Origin: Pseudomonas mohnii
GTDB taxonomy: Bacteria; Pseudomonadota; Gammaproteobacteria; Pseudomonadales; Pseudomonadaceae
Direction of reading: 5' to 3'
Assembly (NCBI RefSeq): GCF_900105115.1
Contig: NZ_FNRV01000001.1
Span: 5,068,501 to 5,132,500 of the forward strand
Length of the DNA stretch: 64,000 nt
A program made the translations under genes and the position numbers. Shown one piece after another: positions 18,650-29,188 of this stretch (position 1 is its first letter; each line of letters opens with the position of its first letter). The notes under the pieces are model-generated. The model saw only the letters and a program-made list of their open reading frames with translations, had not been told where the DNA came from and searched no databases.

Positions 18650-19165
18650 TCACATTCGACTTTTCTTGCGCCGTTTCCATTGCCGCGCCACCCACCAGCG
18701 CCAATACATCATCACCAGGCAATAGGCGAGCGCCCCGAGGGTCAGTCCCGTCACCACCGAACCCAGCAAAAACGGCTGCCACAAGGTTGATAACTCGCCG
18801 CTGATCCACTCCCAGGTCAACGCATCCGGCAGCTGGCGGGGAGGAACGTCCAACAACCAGGCGCCGGCCTGGTAAGTGCAGTAGAACACCGCTGGCATGG
18901 TGATCGGGTTGGTCAGCCAGACTAGGCTGACGGCAATCGGCATATTGCCGCGCACGATGATCGCGAGTATGGCGGCCACCAGCATCTGCAACGGGATCGG
19001 CAGGAACGCGGCGAACAGGCCAACCGCCATCGCCCGGGCTACGGAGTGGCGATTGAGGTGCCAGAGGTTAGGGTCATGCAGCAGAGTGCCGAGAAAGCGT
19101 AAGGATTTGTGTTCCCTGATGCTGGTCGGGTCTGGCATGTAGCGTTTGAATAAGCGCCGGGGCAT
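18650..19165 (-). CDS. DUF2062 domain-containing membrane protein
   Basis: A 171-residue protein of unknown function with three hydrophobic segments: AMAVGLFAAFLPIPLQMLVAAILAIIV, VSLVWLTNPITMPAVFYCTYQAG and LLGSVVTGLTLGALAYCLVMMYW. It ends in a very basic tail (RWWVARQWKRRKKSRM). The WLTNPITMPAVFY motif is the hallmark of DUF2062. ATG 19165 is preferred over the longer frame from 19237. As I recall, it lies next to comEC in other Pseudomonas too. Confidence 0.85.
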   Translation of the reverse strand: MPRRLFKRYMPDPTSIREHKSLRFLGTLLHDPNLWHLNRHSVARAMAVGLFAAFLPIPLQMLVAAILAIIVRGNMPIAVSLVWLTNPITMPAVFYCTYQAGAWLLDVPPRQLPDALTWEWISGELSTLWQPFLLGSVVTGLTLGALAYCLVMMYWRWWVARQWKRRKKSRM

Positions 19166-19301
19166 AAGGCTTCTCGGTCGGTTAAGACGGCAAGTATGTC
19201 TGGATTCTATGAGGCGCCCATTCAGAGTTTGTGACAATTAATAACGACGGCGGTGCGACGGGCCGGCTATGCCTAGGGGCTGGACTCTCTAGGACGAGCT
19301 T

Positions 19302-21536
19302 ATGCGCACAGGGATGGTTGCGTTGGCGCTGGGTCTGCTGGCGTTGCGTTTTTTACCGGCATTGCCGCCGGTCTGGTTATGCACGTTGTTGCCGGTTATC
19401 GGTTTGATGCTGCTGCCGTTCAGGACTTATCCAGTGGCGTTTTTCCTGTTCGGTTTGAGTTGGGCCTGCCTGCAGGCCCAATGGGCGCTGGATGATCGAT
19501 TGCCATCGCGCCTCGATGGCGAAACGCGCTGGGTCGAAGGGCGGGTGGTGGGGTTGCCGCAGCATACCGAGGCAGTGGTGCGTTTCGAATTGGCCGACGC
19601 GCGGTCGCGCCACGGCACCGTGCCGCCACTCATGCGTCTGGCCTGGTATGGCGGACCGCCAGTGAAGAGCGGCGAGCGCTGGCGAGTGGCGGTCAAGCTG
19701 AAACGTCCCGCCGGGCTGCTGAATCCACATGCCTTTGATTACGACGCCTGGCTGTTGGCGCAACGAATCGGTGCGACCGGGACGGTCAAGGACGGCGAGC
19801 TATTGAGCGAGGCACGCTGGGCTTGGCGCGACGGCATCCGGCAGCGGTTGCAGGCCGTGGATGCCCAGGGCCGGACGGGCGTTCTGACGGCGTTGGTGCT
19901 GGGGGATGGTAGCGGACTCAGCCGTCAGGACTGGCAGGTGTTGCAAGACACCGGCACTGTGCATCTATTGGTGATTTCCGGGCAGCACATCGGTCTGCTG
20001 GCGGGGGTGGTGTATCTGTTGATTGCCGGACTCGCCCGCTATGGCCTGTGGCCGAACCGTCTGTCGTGGTTGCCCTGGGCCTGTGGTCTGGCATTCGCAG
20101 CAGCCCTCGGATACGGGTTGTTGGCCGGGTTCGAGGTGCCGGTGCGGCGTGCCTGTTTGATGATCGGTCTGGTGTTGTTATGGCGCCTGCGTTTTCGTCA
20201 TCTCGGTGCCTGGTGGCCGCTGTTGCTTGCGCTCAATGGCGTGTTATTGCTGGATCCGCTGGCAAGTTTGCAACCGGGATTCTGGTTGTCCTTTGCGGCG
20301 GTCGCGGTGTTGATTTTCACTTTCAGCGGTCGTTTGGGGCCGTGGCGATGGTGGCAAACCTGGACGCGCGCGCAATGGTTGATCGCCATCGGCCTGGGCC
20401 CACTTTTACTGGTGCTGGGGTTGCCGATCAGTCTCAGTGGACCGCTGGTCAACTTGCTGGCCGTGCCGTGGATCAGCCTGCTGGTGTTGCCACCTGCTTT
20501 GCTCGGGACGCTGTTATTGCCGGTGCCGTATGTGGGTGAGGGCCTGTTATGGCTCGCCGGCGGCTTGATCGATGGGTTGTTCAGGGGCCTGGCGTGGGTG
20601 GCTGGCCTGGTTCCGGCATGGGTGCCCGCGGCGATCCCGCTGTGGGGCTGGGGGCTGGGTGCCTTGGGAGCCTTTCTCTTGTTGCTGCCGCGAGGCGTAC
20701 CGTTACGCCCGCTGGGCTGGCCGCTGCTGCTGTTGCTGATTTTTCCGCCGCGTTCAGAAATACCGGAAGGCGTTGCCGACATCTGGCAACTGGACGTCGG
20801 CCAAGGTCTGGCGATCCTGGTGCGCACTCGCCACCACACGCTGCTGTATGACACGGGTCCCCGATTCGGTGATAACGATCTTGGCGAGCGCGTGGTCTTG
20901 CCAACGTTACGCAAGCTGGGCGTGGACGGTATTGATCTGATGCTGATAAGCCACGCCCATGCCGATCATGCCGGCGGGGCGCGGGCGGTCGCCCAGGGGC
21001 TACCGGTGAAGCACGTACTCGGTGGTGAACCCGCAGAATTGCCGAATGAATGGCAAGCGGCGGGCTGCGAGAGCGGTCGGCGATGGACCTGGGACGGCGT
21101 GAACTTTGAACTGTGGCAATGGGCGCACGCCCGTGAAAGCAATCCAAAATCCTGCGTGCTGCAGATTGAAGCCAGCGGTGAGCGAATGCTGCTGACCGGC
21201 GACATCGACATGGCCGCCGAGCGAGCGTTGCTCGAGAGTCCCTTGGCCATACCCACCGACTGGCTGCAATCGCCGCACCATGGCAGCCGCAGTTCGTCCT
21301 CCATGGCGCTGCTCGACCGATTGCGGCCCAAAGCGGTGCTGATCTCACGTGGCCAGGGCAATTCGTTCGGCCATCCACACCCGACCGTCCTGGCACGCTA
21401 TCAAAAGTACGGCATGGCGATCTACGACAGTGCGGATCAAGGTGCCATTCATCTCCAGCTCGGGCGTTTCGAGGCGCCGCGCTCAATGCGTCTGGAACGG
21501 CGCTTCTGGCGCGATCCACCACCCCTGGCCAAATAA
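19302..21536 (+). CDS. comEC: ComEC/Rec2 DNA internalisation protein
   Basis: Inner-membrane channel for transforming single-stranded DNA. The 744-residue protein has the full three-part layout: an N-terminal soluble OB-like domain between helices (residues about 60-170), the competence domain with about ten helices (including VHLLVISGQHIGLLAGVVYLL), and a C-terminal metallo-beta-lactamase domain (WQLDVGQGLAILVRT, SHAHADHAGGARA, LLTGDID, SPHHGSRSSSS). All metal-binding motifs are intact, so the gene looks functional. It is divergent from DUF2062. Confidence 0.95.
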   Translation: MRTGMVALALGLLALRFLPALPPVWLCTLLPVIGLMLLPFRTYPVAFFLFGLSWACLQAQWALDDRLPSRLDGETRWVEGRVVGLPQHTEAVVRFELADARSRHGTVPPLMRLAWYGGPPVKSGERWRVAVKLKRPAGLLNPHAFDYDAWLLAQRIGATGTVKDGELLSEARWAWRDGIRQRLQAVDAQGRTGVLTALVLGDGSGLSRQDWQVLQDTGTVHLLVISGQHIGLLAGVVYLLIAGLARYGLWPNRLSWLPWACGLAFAAALGYGLLAGFEVPVRRACLMIGLVLLWRLRFRHLGAWWPLLLALNGVLLLDPLASLQPGFWLSFAAVAVLIFTFSGRLGPWRWWQTWTRAQWLIAIGLGPLLLVLGLPISLSGPLVNLLAVPWISLLVLPPALLGTLLLPVPYVGEGLLWLAGGLIDGLFRGLAWVAGLVPAWVPAAIPLWGWGLGALGAFLLLLPRGVPLRPLGWPLLLLLIFPPRSEIPEGVADIWQLDVGQGLAILVRTRHHTLLYDTGPRFGDNDLGERVVLPTLRKLGVDGIDLMLISHAHADHAGGARAVAQGLPVKHVLGGEPAELPNEWQAAGCESGRRWTWDGVNFELWQWAHARESNPKSCVLQIEASGERMLLTGDIDMAAERALLESPLAIPTDWLQSPHHGSRSSSSMALLDRLRPKAVLISRGQGNSFGHPHPTVLARYQKYGMAIYDSADQGAIHLQLGRFEAPRSMRLERRFWRDPPPLAK

Positions 21537-21634
21537 CCGGGCGTCATGAATGCCCGACCGAATGCGACATCACGGTCTTCGGTGCGTCGACCCCCTATGT
21601 TAGAGTGGCGCACTTTTTCGAGGGGACTGTCACT

Positions 21635-22270
21635 GTGTGGGAATTGGTTAAATCCGGCGGTTGGATGATGATACCGATCATCCTGAGTTCCATCGCGGCA
21701 ATGGCGATTGTCGCTGAGCGCCTTTGGACCCTGCGTGCCAGTCGCGTCACCCCGGAGCACTTGCTCGGGCAGGTCTGGGTCTGGATCAAGGACAAGCAGC
21801 TCAATAAGGAAAAACTCAAGGAACTGCGCGCCAATTCGCCGTTGGGCGAGATCCTGGCGGCAGGTCTGGCGAACTCCAAGCATGGCCGCGAGATCATGAA
21901 AGAGTGCATTGAAGAAGCCGCCGCCCGGGTTGTCCACGAGCTGGAACGCTACATCAACGCCCTCGGTACCATTGCCGCCATGGCGCCGCTGCTGGGCCTG
22001 CTGGGTACTGTGCTGGGCATGATCGATATCTTCAGTTCGTTCATGGGCACGGGCATGGCGACCAACCCAGGGGTGTTGGCCGGCGGTATTTCCAAGGCAT
22101 TGATCACTACGGCGTCGGGGCTGATCGTAGGTATCCCATCGGTGTTCTTCCATCGTTTCCTGCAACGGCGTATCGATGAGCTCGTCGTGGGCATGGAGCA
22201 GGAAGCGATCAAACTGGTCGAGGTGGTGCAGGGCGACCGTGATGTGGATCTGGCCGGGAGCAAAGCGTGA
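21635..22270 (+). CDS. exbB: ExbB/TolQ/MotA family proton channel protein
   Basis: Inner-membrane proton channel subunit that energises outer-membrane processes together with the ExbD-like protein. The 211 residues carry three hydrophobic segments: GGWMMIPIILSSIAAMAIVAE, then TIAAMAPLLGLLGTVLGMIDIF and ITTASGLIVGIPSVFFHRF, the last two with the conserved G/T pattern. The start is a GTG at 21635 preceded by GAGGGG; the frame extends to 21605. This is the pair that sits before lpxK in P. aeruginosa (PA2983-PA2982, from memory), not the tol or tonB locus copy, so its TonB-like partner is unclear. Confidence 0.9.
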   Translation: MWELVKSGGWMMIPIILSSIAAMAIVAERLWTLRASRVTPEHLLGQVWVWIKDKQLNKEKLKELRANSPLGEILAAGLANSKHGREIMKECIEEAAARVVHELERYINALGTIAAMAPLLGLLGTVLGMIDIFSSFMGTGMATNPGVLAGGISKALITTASGLIVGIPSVFFHRFLQRRIDELVVGMEQEAIKLVEVVQGDRDVDLAGSKA

Positions 22271-22695
22271 AATTCCGCCGCAAACCACGGGAAACGGTGG
22301 ACATCAACCTCGTGTCGTTGATCGACGTGGTGTTTGTCCTGCTGCTGTTTTTCGTGGTGACCACGACCTTTACCCGTGAAACCCAATTGCGCGTCGACCT
22401 GCCGGAAGCGGTCAGCGGCTCGCCGGCTGAAGACCAGAACCGGCAGCTGGACATCGCCATCAGTGCCGAAGGCGTGTTTTCGGTGAATAACCAGGTCTTG
22501 CCGAAAAGCGACCTGGCGACCCTGATGGAAGCGTTGCAGAAAGAGTCAGGCGGCGATACCAGCCGGCCGCTGTCCATCAGCGCCGACGGCAAAACCCAGC
22601 ATCAGGCGGTGATCACCGCCATGGACGCCGCCGGCAAGCTTGGTTTCAGTCACTTGCGCATGACCACCATCGAGGCGGCGCCGCCCGCACCCTGA
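22267..22695 (+). CDS. exbD: ExbD/TolR family biopolymer transport protein
   Basis: A 142-residue partner of the ExbB-like protein: a short basic cytosolic N-terminus ([34 protein letters not shown]), one membrane helix with the proton-carrying aspartate in LIDVVFVLL (about residue 19), and a periplasmic domain to the end. It overlaps exbB by 4 bp. The stop TGA overlaps the lpxK ATG by one base, so exbB, exbD and lpxK form one tightly coupled operon. Confidence 0.92.
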   Translation: MKFRRKPRETVDINLVSLIDVVFVLLLFFVVTTTFTRETQLRVDLPEAVSGSPAEDQNRQLDIAISAEGVFSVNNQVLPKSDLATLMEALQKESGGDTSRPLSISADGKTQHQAVITAMDAAGKLGFSHLRMTTIEAAPPAP

Positions 22696-23705
22696 TGGCC
22701 ATGTCCGATCGCCTGCTTGCCGCCTGGTATCGGGGTCATCCGGCCCTGAAACTTCTGCAGCCGCTGGAGTGGTTGTATCGACGCGTGGTCAACAACAAGC
22801 GCAAGCGCTTTCTGGCGGGCGAAGGTGAAATCTATCAGCCACCCGTGCCGTTGATCGTGGTCGGCAACATCACCGTGGGCGGCACCGGCAAGACACCGCT
22901 GATTCTGTGGATGATCCAGCATTGCCAGCGCAGTGGTTTGCGGGTGGGTGTGGTCAGTCGTGGTTACGGCGCCAGGCCGGCGCACTGGCCATGGCGGGTC
23001 GAGGCGGATCAAGCCGCAGACATTGCAGGTGACGAGCCATTGTTGATCGTCCAGCGCACCGGTGTGCCGTTGATGATCGACCCCAATCGCAGCAATGCCG
23101 TCAAATCCTTGCTGGCGAGCGAGCCGCTGGATCTGATTTTGTCCGATGACGGCATGCAGCATTACCGGCTGGCGCGGGATCTGGAACTGGTGCTTATCGA
23201 CGCTGCCCGTGGCCTGGGCAACCAGCGTTGCCTGCCGGCCGGGCCGCTGCGAGAACCGGTCGAACGCCTGCAAAGCGTCGATGCGGTGCTCTATAACGGC
23301 GCCATGGCTGATCCAGACGGGGGGTTCGCTTTCCGGTTGCAACCCACCGCGCTGGTCAATCTGCAAAGCGGTGAGCGTCGTCCCCTCGATCACTTTCCCA
23401 AAGGCCAGGCGCTGCACGCCGTGGCCGGGATCGGCAATCCGCAGCGTTTCTTCAAGACCCTCGAAACGCTACACTGGCAACCCGTGCCGCATGCCTTCGC
23501 CGACCATGCCGAATATAGCGTGCAGGCCTTGAATTTCACTCCGTCATTGCCATTGGTAATGACCGAAAAGGACGCGGTGAAGTGCCGTGCCTTCGCCGCT
23601 GCCGATTGGTGGTACCTGGCGGTCGATGCTGTGCCGTCGCCGGCCTTCGTGGCCTGGTTCGATACGCAGTTGATGCGCCTGTTGCCGGCTCGACTTTTGC
23701 CTTAA
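22695..23705 (+). CDS. lpxK: Tetraacyldisaccharide 4'-kinase
   Basis: Lipid A biosynthesis: phosphorylates the 4' position of the tetraacyl disaccharide to give lipid IVA at the inner membrane. The 336-residue protein has the membrane-associated N-terminal helix ([22 protein letters not shown]), the P-loop [14 protein letters not shown] near residue 60 and [21 protein letters not shown] near 150. Start ATG 22695 overlaps the exbD stop (TGATG); the ATG at 22701 is an alternative. Confidence 0.95.
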   Translation: MAMSDRLLAAWYRGHPALKLLQPLEWLYRRVVNNKRKRFLAGEGEIYQPPVPLIVVGNITVGGTGKTPLILWMIQHCQRSGLRVGVVSRGYGARPAHWPWRVEADQAADIAGDEPLLIVQRTGVPLMIDPNRSNAVKSLLASEPLDLILSDDGMQHYRLARDLELVLIDAARGLGNQRCLPAGPLREPVERLQSVDAVLYNGAMADPDGGFAFRLQPTALVNLQSGERRPLDHFPKGQALHAVAGIGNPQRFFKTLETLHWQPVPHAFADHAEYSVQALNFTPSLPLVMTEKDAVKCRAFAAADWWYLAVDAVPSPAFVAWFDTQLMRLLPARLLP

Positions 23706-23728
23706 ACCGTTTTATCCAGGGAATGCTC

Positions 23729-23914
23729 ATGGACACCAAATTGCTCGACATCCTCGCCTGCCCGGTCTGCAAAGGCCCGCTCAAGCTCAGCGCCGACAAG
23801 ACCGAGCTGATCAGCAAGGGCGCCGGCCTGGCTTATCCGATCCGGGACGGTATTCCGGTGATGCTCGAAACCGAAGCTCGCACCCTCACGACCGATGAGC
23901 GTCTGGACAAATGA
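23729..23914 (+). CDS. Trm112 family protein YcaR
   Basis: A 61-residue zinc-ribbon-like protein. The N-terminal [18 protein letters not shown] holds a CxxC pair and [14 protein letters not shown] is the family's conserved second half. It lies between lpxK and kdsB as in other gammaproteobacteria. Its role is not well established; the family includes activators of methyltransferases in eukaryotes and archaea. The stop overlaps kdsB by 4 bp (ATGA). Confidence 0.92.
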   Translation: MDTKLLDILACPVCKGPLKLSADKTELISKGAGLAYPIRDGIPVMLETEARTLTTDERLDK

Positions 23915-24675
23915 CCGCAGCCTTTACCGTTGTCATTCCTTCGCGATACGCCTCTACGCGCCTGCCGGGCAAGCCACTGCTGTTGATCGCCGGCAAGCCG
24001 ATGATTCAACATGTTTGGGAGCAGGCCAGCAAAAGCAGCGCCCAGCGTGTGGTGGTTGCCACTGATGACGCCCGTATAGTCGAGGCTTGCCAGGGTTTTG
24101 GCGCTGAGGTGGTGCTGACTCGCGAAGACCACAACTCCGGTACCGATCGCCTGGCGGAAGTCGCGGCGAAACTGGGCCTGGCGCCCGATGCCATCGTTGT
24201 CAACGTCCAGGGCGATGAGCCGTTGATCCCGCCGAGCGTGATCGATCAGGTCGCCGCCAATCTGGCTATCCACACCGAAGCGCGCATGGCCACCCTGGCC
24301 GAGCCGATCGACGATGTTGAAACCCTGTTCAATCCCAACGTGGTCAAGGTTGTCAGTGATCTCAATGGCCTGGCCCTGACCTTCAGTCGCGCCACGCTAC
24401 CGTGGGCACGGGATGCTTTCGCCAAGAGCCGCGAGCAATTGCCGCAAGGCGTGCCTTACCGCCGCCACATCGGTATTTATGCGTACCGCGCCGGTTTCCT
24501 GCATGACTTTGTCAGCTGGGGGCCATGCTGGCTGGAAAACACCGAGAGCCTGGAACAACTGCGTGCGATGTGGCACGGCGTGCGGATTCACGTTGCCGAT
24601 GCGCTGATCGCACCGCCGGCCGGCGTCGATACCATTGAAGACCTTGAGCGCGTTCGTCGCCTGCTGGAGGCCTGA
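23911..24675 (+). CDS. kdsB: 3-deoxy-manno-octulosonate cytidylyltransferase (CMP-Kdo synthetase)
   Basis: Activates Kdo with CTP for addition to lipid A. The 254-residue protein has the nucleotide-binding start [19 protein letters not shown], the [10 protein letters not shown] motif near residue 100 and [13 protein letters not shown] near 190, all as in the family. It continues the lipopolysaccharide theme of lpxK. The last base of its TGA stop is the first base of the next gene's ATG. Confidence 0.97.
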   Translation: MTAAFTVVIPSRYASTRLPGKPLLLIAGKPMIQHVWEQASKSSAQRVVVATDDARIVEACQGFGAEVVLTREDHNSGTDRLAEVAAKLGLAPDAIVVNVQGDEPLIPPSVIDQVAANLAIHTEARMATLAEPIDDVETLFNPNVVKVVSDLNGLALTFSRATLPWARDAFAKSREQLPQGVPYRRHIGIYAYRAGFLHDFVSWGPCWLENTESLEQLRAMWHGVRIHVADALIAPPAGVDTIEDLERVRRLLEA

Positions 24676-25139
24676 TGCGTGTTTTGTTTGTATGCCTGGG
24701 CAACATCTGTCGTTCACCCACGGCCGAAGGCGTGCTGCGGCATAAATTGCGTGAGGCGGGGCTGGCCGACCAGATAGAAGTCGCCTCCGCCGGCACCGGT
24801 GAATGGCACGTCGGCCAGGCGCCGGACAAGCGTAGTCAGGCGGCTGCCAAGCTGCGAGGTTATGATTTGTCCGCCCAGCGCGCCCAACAAGTGACCCGCG
24901 CCGATTTCGCCACCTACGACCTGATCCTGGCGATGGATAAAAGCAATCTGCGCGATCTCGAGTCCATGCAACCGGTCAAGGGTAAAGCAGAGCTGGATCT
25001 GTTCCTGCGTCGCTATCAGTCGGGCATCGATGAGGTGCCGGATCCCTATCACGACAGTGACCAGGGCTTCGAGCGGGTACTGGATTTGATCGAGCGCGCC
25101 AGTGATCTGCTGGTGATCGAATTGAAGGGACGGTTATGA
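24675..25139 (+). CDS. Low-molecular-weight protein tyrosine phosphatase
   Basis: A 154-residue cytosolic phosphatase. The CX5R catalytic loop is seen as C7-LGNIC-R13-S, and the general acid aspartate in VPDPYH near residue 119. Targets in bacteria include tyrosine kinases for polysaccharide export and arginine phosphates; none is indicated here. Its start overlaps the kdsB stop by one base and its end overlaps murB by 4 bp, so it is part of the same operon. Confidence 0.95.
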   Translation: MRVLFVCLGNICRSPTAEGVLRHKLREAGLADQIEVASAGTGEWHVGQAPDKRSQAAAKLRGYDLSAQRAQQVTRADFATYDLILAMDKSNLRDLESMQPVKGKAELDLFLRRYQSGIDEVPDPYHDSDQGFERVLDLIERASDLLVIELKGRL

Positions 25140-26155
25140 GTCTGCAGGTGCGGCAACAGGTTTCGCTCAAACCGTACAACAGCTTTGGCGTGGATGTTCA
25201 GGCCCGTCTGTTTGCCGAGGCCCATAGCGACGCCGACGTGCGTGACGCTCTGGCTTATGCACGGGACCATGATGTGCCCCTGCTGGTCATCGGTGGTGGC
25301 AGCAACTTGCTGTTGACGGCAGACGTGTCGTCGCTGGTGCTACGCATGGCCACTCGCGGGGTTCGTGTGCTAAGCGACGATGGCAGCAAAGTCGTGCTTG
25401 AAGCCGAGGCTGGCGAGCCCTGGCATCCGTTCGTGCAGTACACACTGGCGCAGGGGTTGTCCGGTCTGGAAAACCTGAGCCTGATTCCCGGCACCGTCGG
25501 CGCGGCACCGATGCAGAACATCGGTGCTTATGGCGTCGAGATCAAGGACGTGTTTGCCGGCCTGACGGCGCTCGATCGCCACAGCGGAGAGCTGCGCGAC
25601 TTCAGCCTGGAAGAATGCGACTTCGCTTACCGCGACAGCGTCTTCAAGCAGCAACCGGGGCGCTGGTTGATCCTTCGGGTACGTTTTACGCTCGACCGCA
25701 CCGCACATCTGCACCTGGAATACGGCCCCGTGCGTCAGCGGCTGACCGAGCAGGGCATCGATCAGCCGACCGCCACTGATGTCAGCCAGGCCATTTGCAG
25801 TATCCGCAATGAGAAGCTCCCGGACCCGGCGGTGCTCGGCAATGCTGGTAGTTTCTTCAAGAATCCGCTGGTGCCGGCCGCGCTGGTCGCGCAGCTCAAG
25901 GGCGAATACCCGGATCTGGTGGCCTACGCGCAACCGGACGGTCAGATGAAGCTGGCGGCAGGCTGGCTGATCGAACGGGCAGGGTGGAAAGGGTTTCGCG
26001 AGAACGATGCAGGCGTGCATAAATTGCAGGCATTGGTGTTGGTCAATTATGGCGGTGCCACCGGGCTGCAATTGCTCGACCTGGCACAGCGTATCCAGAA
26101 AGACATTTCAGAACGTTTTCATGTCAATCTGGAAATGGAGCCCAATCAGTATTGA
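25136..26155 (+). CDS. murB: UDP-N-acetylenolpyruvoylglucosamine reductase
   Basis: Second committed step of peptidoglycan precursor synthesis: NADPH-dependent reduction to UDP-MurNAc using FAD. The 339-residue type I MurB shows the FAD-binding motif LVIGGGSNLLLTADV near 45-60, IPGTVGAAPMQNIGAYGVEI near 120, the catalytic serine in NAGSFFKNP near 238 and the final ERFHVNLEMEPNQY. It is the last gene of the exbB-murB operon and is followed by a strong terminator. Confidence 0.97.
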   Translation: MSLQVRQQVSLKPYNSFGVDVQARLFAEAHSDADVRDALAYARDHDVPLLVIGGGSNLLLTADVSSLVLRMATRGVRVLSDDGSKVVLEAEAGEPWHPFVQYTLAQGLSGLENLSLIPGTVGAAPMQNIGAYGVEIKDVFAGLTALDRHSGELRDFSLEECDFAYRDSVFKQQPGRWLILRVRFTLDRTAHLHLEYGPVRQRLTEQGIDQPTATDVSQAICSIRNEKLPDPAVLGNAGSFFKNPLVPAALVAQLKGEYPDLVAYAQPDGQMKLAAGWLIERAGWKGFRENDAGVHKLQALVLVNYGGATGLQLLDLAQRIQKDISERFHVNLEMEPNQY

Positions 26156-26180
26156 AGCTAAGCTCTCCTGACTGATCTCA

Positions 26181-26217
26181 AAGCTCTGTACAACTTCCGT
26201 TGTGCAGGGCTTTTTTG
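26181..26217 (+). terminator. Intrinsic terminator after murB
   Basis: Long stem AAGCTCTGTACAAC/GTTGTGCAGGGCTT with loop TTCC (G-U and one mismatch tolerated), then T6. Confidence 0.92.
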
Positions 26218-26399
26218 TTAATACTGGGTTAACTTAGCCACCTAACGATACCAGCATTTGCTCCATCCAAAGGCCCGGTGCAGACGTGTTCGTTCGCACA
26301 AGAGAGCCCATTAGCCTGAGTCGATCTGCGATGACCGAACCGCTTGGCTAAAGCGGCAGATTGCTCGACCCCATAACCCAATACTATGCGGGCGTGCCC

Positions 26400-26870
26400 A
26401 TGATTACCCTGAAACTCAATGGTCAAGACCATCAACTCGACGTCACCGAGGACATGCCGCTGCTCTGGGCGATCCGCGACGTGGCCGGCTACAACGGCAC
26501 CAAATTCGGCTGCGGCATGGGCCTGTGCGGAGCCTGCACCATTCACATCGAAGGCGCCCCTGCACGCAGCTGTATCACGCCAATCGGCTCGGTAGTGGGG
26601 CAGAACGTCACCACGATCGACAACCTGCATGCCGACCCGGTCGGCCAAGTCGTGCAGCAAGCCTGGCTCGATACGGCCGTAGCCCAGTGCGGTTACTGTC
26701 AGGGCGGGCAAATCATGTCTGCTACTGCATTGCTTAAAACCAATCCGAACCCCAGCGACGAACAGATCGAAGAGGCGATGGTCGGCAACATTTGCCGCTG
26801 CGGCACCTACAACCGCATCAAGACCGCGATCCGCCAGGCATCCACTCACCTGAAGGAGGCCAAGGCATGA
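26400..26870 (+). CDS. Molybdenum hydroxylase small subunit, [2Fe-2S] (isoquinoline 1-oxidoreductase alpha type)
   Basis: Electron-transfer subunit of 156 residues holding two [2Fe-2S] clusters. The plant-ferredoxin-type site uses C38, C43, C46 and C58 (GCGMGLCGACTI); the second, helical site uses C97, C100, C132 and C134 (CGYCQGG, ICRCGTY). The family includes the small subunits of isoquinoline and aldehyde oxidoreductases. ATG 26400 begins the conserved sequence MITLKLNG; the frame opens at 26361. It overlaps the large-subunit gene by 4 bp. The 26218-26399 stretch before it shows no clear promoter. Confidence 0.92.
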   Translation: MITLKLNGQDHQLDVTEDMPLLWAIRDVAGYNGTKFGCGMGLCGACTIHIEGAPARSCITPIGSVVGQNVTTIDNLHADPVGQVVQQAWLDTAVAQCGYCQGGQIMSATALLKTNPNPSDEQIEEAMVGNICRCGTYNRIKTAIRQASTHLKEAKA

Positions 26871-29188
26871 GCCAGTTACCGAATGATTTCGCCCTGAGCA
26901 ATCTCAGTCGGCGTGGTTTCCTCAAAGGCGTCGGCGCTGCAGGTGCGCTGGTGGTGGCCGCCAGTTGGGGCTGGCAAGACGCGTTCGCCGAAGAGGCGCA
27001 GAAGAAGTTCGGCGCCGATGGTATGCCCCATGGCTGGGTCGACGATCCCAAGGTTTATCTCAGCATCGCCACCGACGGCACGGTGACGGTTATCTGCAAC
27101 CGGTCGGAAATGGGCCAGGGTGTGCGCACCAGCCTGACCATGGTCGTGGCCGACGAACTCGAAGCCGATTGGGCGCGGGTCAAAGTCAAACAGGCGCCGG
27201 GCGACGAAGTGCGTTTCGGCAACCAGGACACCGACGGTTCGCGCAGCATGCGCCACTGGTACGAACCCATGCGCCGCTGCGGTGCCGCCGCGCGGACCAT
27301 GCTGGAGCAGGCGGCTGCCGAGCAGTGGAAAGTGCCGGTCAGTGAATGTCATGCGCAACTGCATAAAGTCATCCACAAACCTTCCGGTCGCGAGCTGGAT
27401 TATGGCGCCCTGGCCGCCGCTGCCGGCGCCTTGGCCGTGCCGGCGCGTGACAGTCTGCGACTCAAGCAACCTTCGGAGTTCCGCTACATCGGCAAGGAAG
27501 GCACCAGGGCCATCGACGGCGACGACATCGTCAACGGTCGCGCGGTGTATGGTGCCGACGTGCATGTCGACGGCATGTTGTTCGCCACCATCGCCCGTCC
27601 AGCGGTGTACGGTGGCAAGGTCAAAACGTTCGATGCCAGCGCCGCGATGAAAGTCCCCGGTGTGCTCAAGGTCGTGCAGATCGAAAGCCGTCCACTGCCA
27701 TCAGAGTTCCAACCGCTGGGTGGGGTGGCGGTGGTGGCCAGTAACACCTGGGCGGCGATCAAGGGACGTGAAGCGCTGAAAATCGAATGGGATGACGGCG
27801 CCAATGCCAGTTACGACTCGATCGCCTACCGCAAGGAGCTGGAAGCCGCTTCGCTCAAACCCGGCAAAGTGGTGCGCAACACGGGCAACATCGATGAAGC
27901 CATGAGCGGCGCCAACAGCACGCTGGAAGCCTCCTACTACTTGCCGCATCTATCGCAGTCACCGATGGAGCCAATGGTCGCCATCGCCCGCTACAAGGAC
28001 GGTGTGTGCGAAGCCTGGGGCCCGAGTCAGGCGCCACAGGTCACCCGTGAGCGGATCAGCGAACGTCTCGGCCTGCCGTTCGACAATGTCACCTTCAATG
28101 TCACCTTGTTGGGTGGCGGTTTCGGCCGCAAGTCGAAGCCCGATTTCATTATCGAGGCGGCGATTCTTGCCAAGGAGTTCCCTGGCAAAGCCGTGCGCGT
28201 GCAATGGACCCGCGAAGACGACATCCACTGCTCCTATTTCCACACCGTGTCCGCTGAATACCTGAAGGCCAGCCTGAACAAGGATGGCCTGCCATCCGGC
28301 TGGTTGCATCGCACGGTAGCGCCGAGTATCACCGCACTATTCGCGCCGGGCATGAACCACGAGGCGGCATTCGAGTTGGGCATGGGCTTTACCAACATGG
28401 CTTACGCGATCCCCAACGTACGCCTGGAAAACCCCGAAGCGGCGGTACACACCCGGGTGGGATGGTATCGCTCGGTATCGAACATTCCCCACGGCTTTGC
28501 GATCCAGAGCTTCGTCGATGAATTGGCGCACAAGGCCGGACAGGACCCGCTGAAGTACCAGATCAAATTGCTCGGTCCAGACCGTCAGATCGATCCGCGC
28601 ACCTTGAGTGAAGAGTGGAACTACGGTGAATCACCGGAACGTTACCCGATCGACACCGGACGTTTGCGCACGGTGCTGGAAATTGCCGCCAAAGCCGCCG
28701 GTTGGGGGCGCGAGCTGCCGAAAGGGCGCGGCCTGGGCCTGGCGGTGCATTACAGCTTCGTCACATACGTGGCGGCGGTGATCGAAGTCGAGGTCAAAGA
28801 TGATGGCACATTGATTGTGCACAAGGCTGACATTGCCGTGGATTGCGGGCCGCAGATCAACCCCGAGCGGATTCGCTCACAGTTTGAAGGCGCCTGCGTG
28901 ATGGGCCTTGGCAATGCGGTGCTGGGTGAGATCAGCTTCAAGGATGGCAAGGTCCAGCAGGACAACTTCCATATGTACGAAGTGGCGCGCATGTCCCTGG
29001 CGCCGAAGGAGGTCGCGGTGCATCTGGTCACGCCGCCGGGCAATGTCCCGTTGGGCGGCGTCGGCGAACCCGGCGTGCCGCCGATTGCGCCGGCGCTGTG
29101 TAACGCGATCTTCGCTGCCACCGGCAAGCGCATCCGCAGCCTGCCGGTTCGCTATCAGTTGCAGGGCTGGCAAAAGGCTGAATCCTGA
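26867..29188 (+). CDS. Molybdenum hydroxylase large subunit, Mo-pterin binding (isoquinoline 1-oxidoreductase beta type)
   Basis: Catalytic subunit of 773 residues. It has a twin-arginine-type N-terminus ([21 protein letters not shown]), so the folded two-subunit enzyme is probably exported or membrane-facing. Mo-cofactor regions are seen in [14 protein letters not shown] and [18 protein letters not shown]; the catalytic glutamate is in [15 protein letters not shown] near the C-terminus. The family oxidises N-heterocycles or aldehydes with water as the oxygen source; the actual substrate is unknown. No FAD subunit and no cytochrome subunit is encoded nearby, so the electron acceptor is open. 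Confidence 0.92.
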   Translation: MSQLPNDFALSNLSRRGFLKGVGAAGALVVAASWGWQDAFAEEAQKKFGADGMPHGWVDDPKVYLSIATDGTVTVICNRSEMGQGVRTSLTMVVADELEADWARVKVKQAPGDEVRFGNQDTDGSRSMRHWYEPMRRCGAAARTMLEQAAAEQWKVPVSECHAQLHKVIHKPSGRELDYGALAAAAGALAVPARDSLRLKQPSEFRYIGKEGTRAIDGDDIVNGRAVYGADVHVDGMLFATIARPAVYGGKVKTFDASAAMKVPGVLKVVQIESRPLPSEFQPLGGVAVVASNTWAAIKGREALKIEWDDGANASYDSIAYRKELEAASLKPGKVVRNTGNIDEAMSGANSTLEASYYLPHLSQSPMEPMVAIARYKDGVCEAWGPSQAPQVTRERISERLGLPFDNVTFNVTLLGGGFGRKSKPDFIIEAAILAKEFPGKAVRVQWTREDDIHCSYFHTVSAEYLKASLNKDGLPSGWLHRTVAPSITALFAPGMNHEAAFELGMGFTNMAYAIPNVRLENPEAAVHTRVGWYRSVSNIPHGFAIQSFVDELAHKAGQDPLKYQIKLLGPDRQIDPRTLSEEWNYGESPERYPIDTGRLRTVLEIAAKAAGWGRELPKGRGLGLAVHYSFVTYVAAVIEVEVKDDGTLIVHKADIAVDCGPQINPERIRSQFEGACVMGLGNAVLGEISFKDGKVQQDNFHMYEVARMSLAPKEVAVHLVTPPGNVPLGGVGEPGVPPIAPALCNAIFAATGKRIRSLPVRYQLQGWQKAES

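Noticed and set aside
26361..26399. N-terminal extension of the molybdenum hydroxylase small subunit
   Set aside because: The family sequence begins at the ATG at 26400; the extension is not conserved in type.
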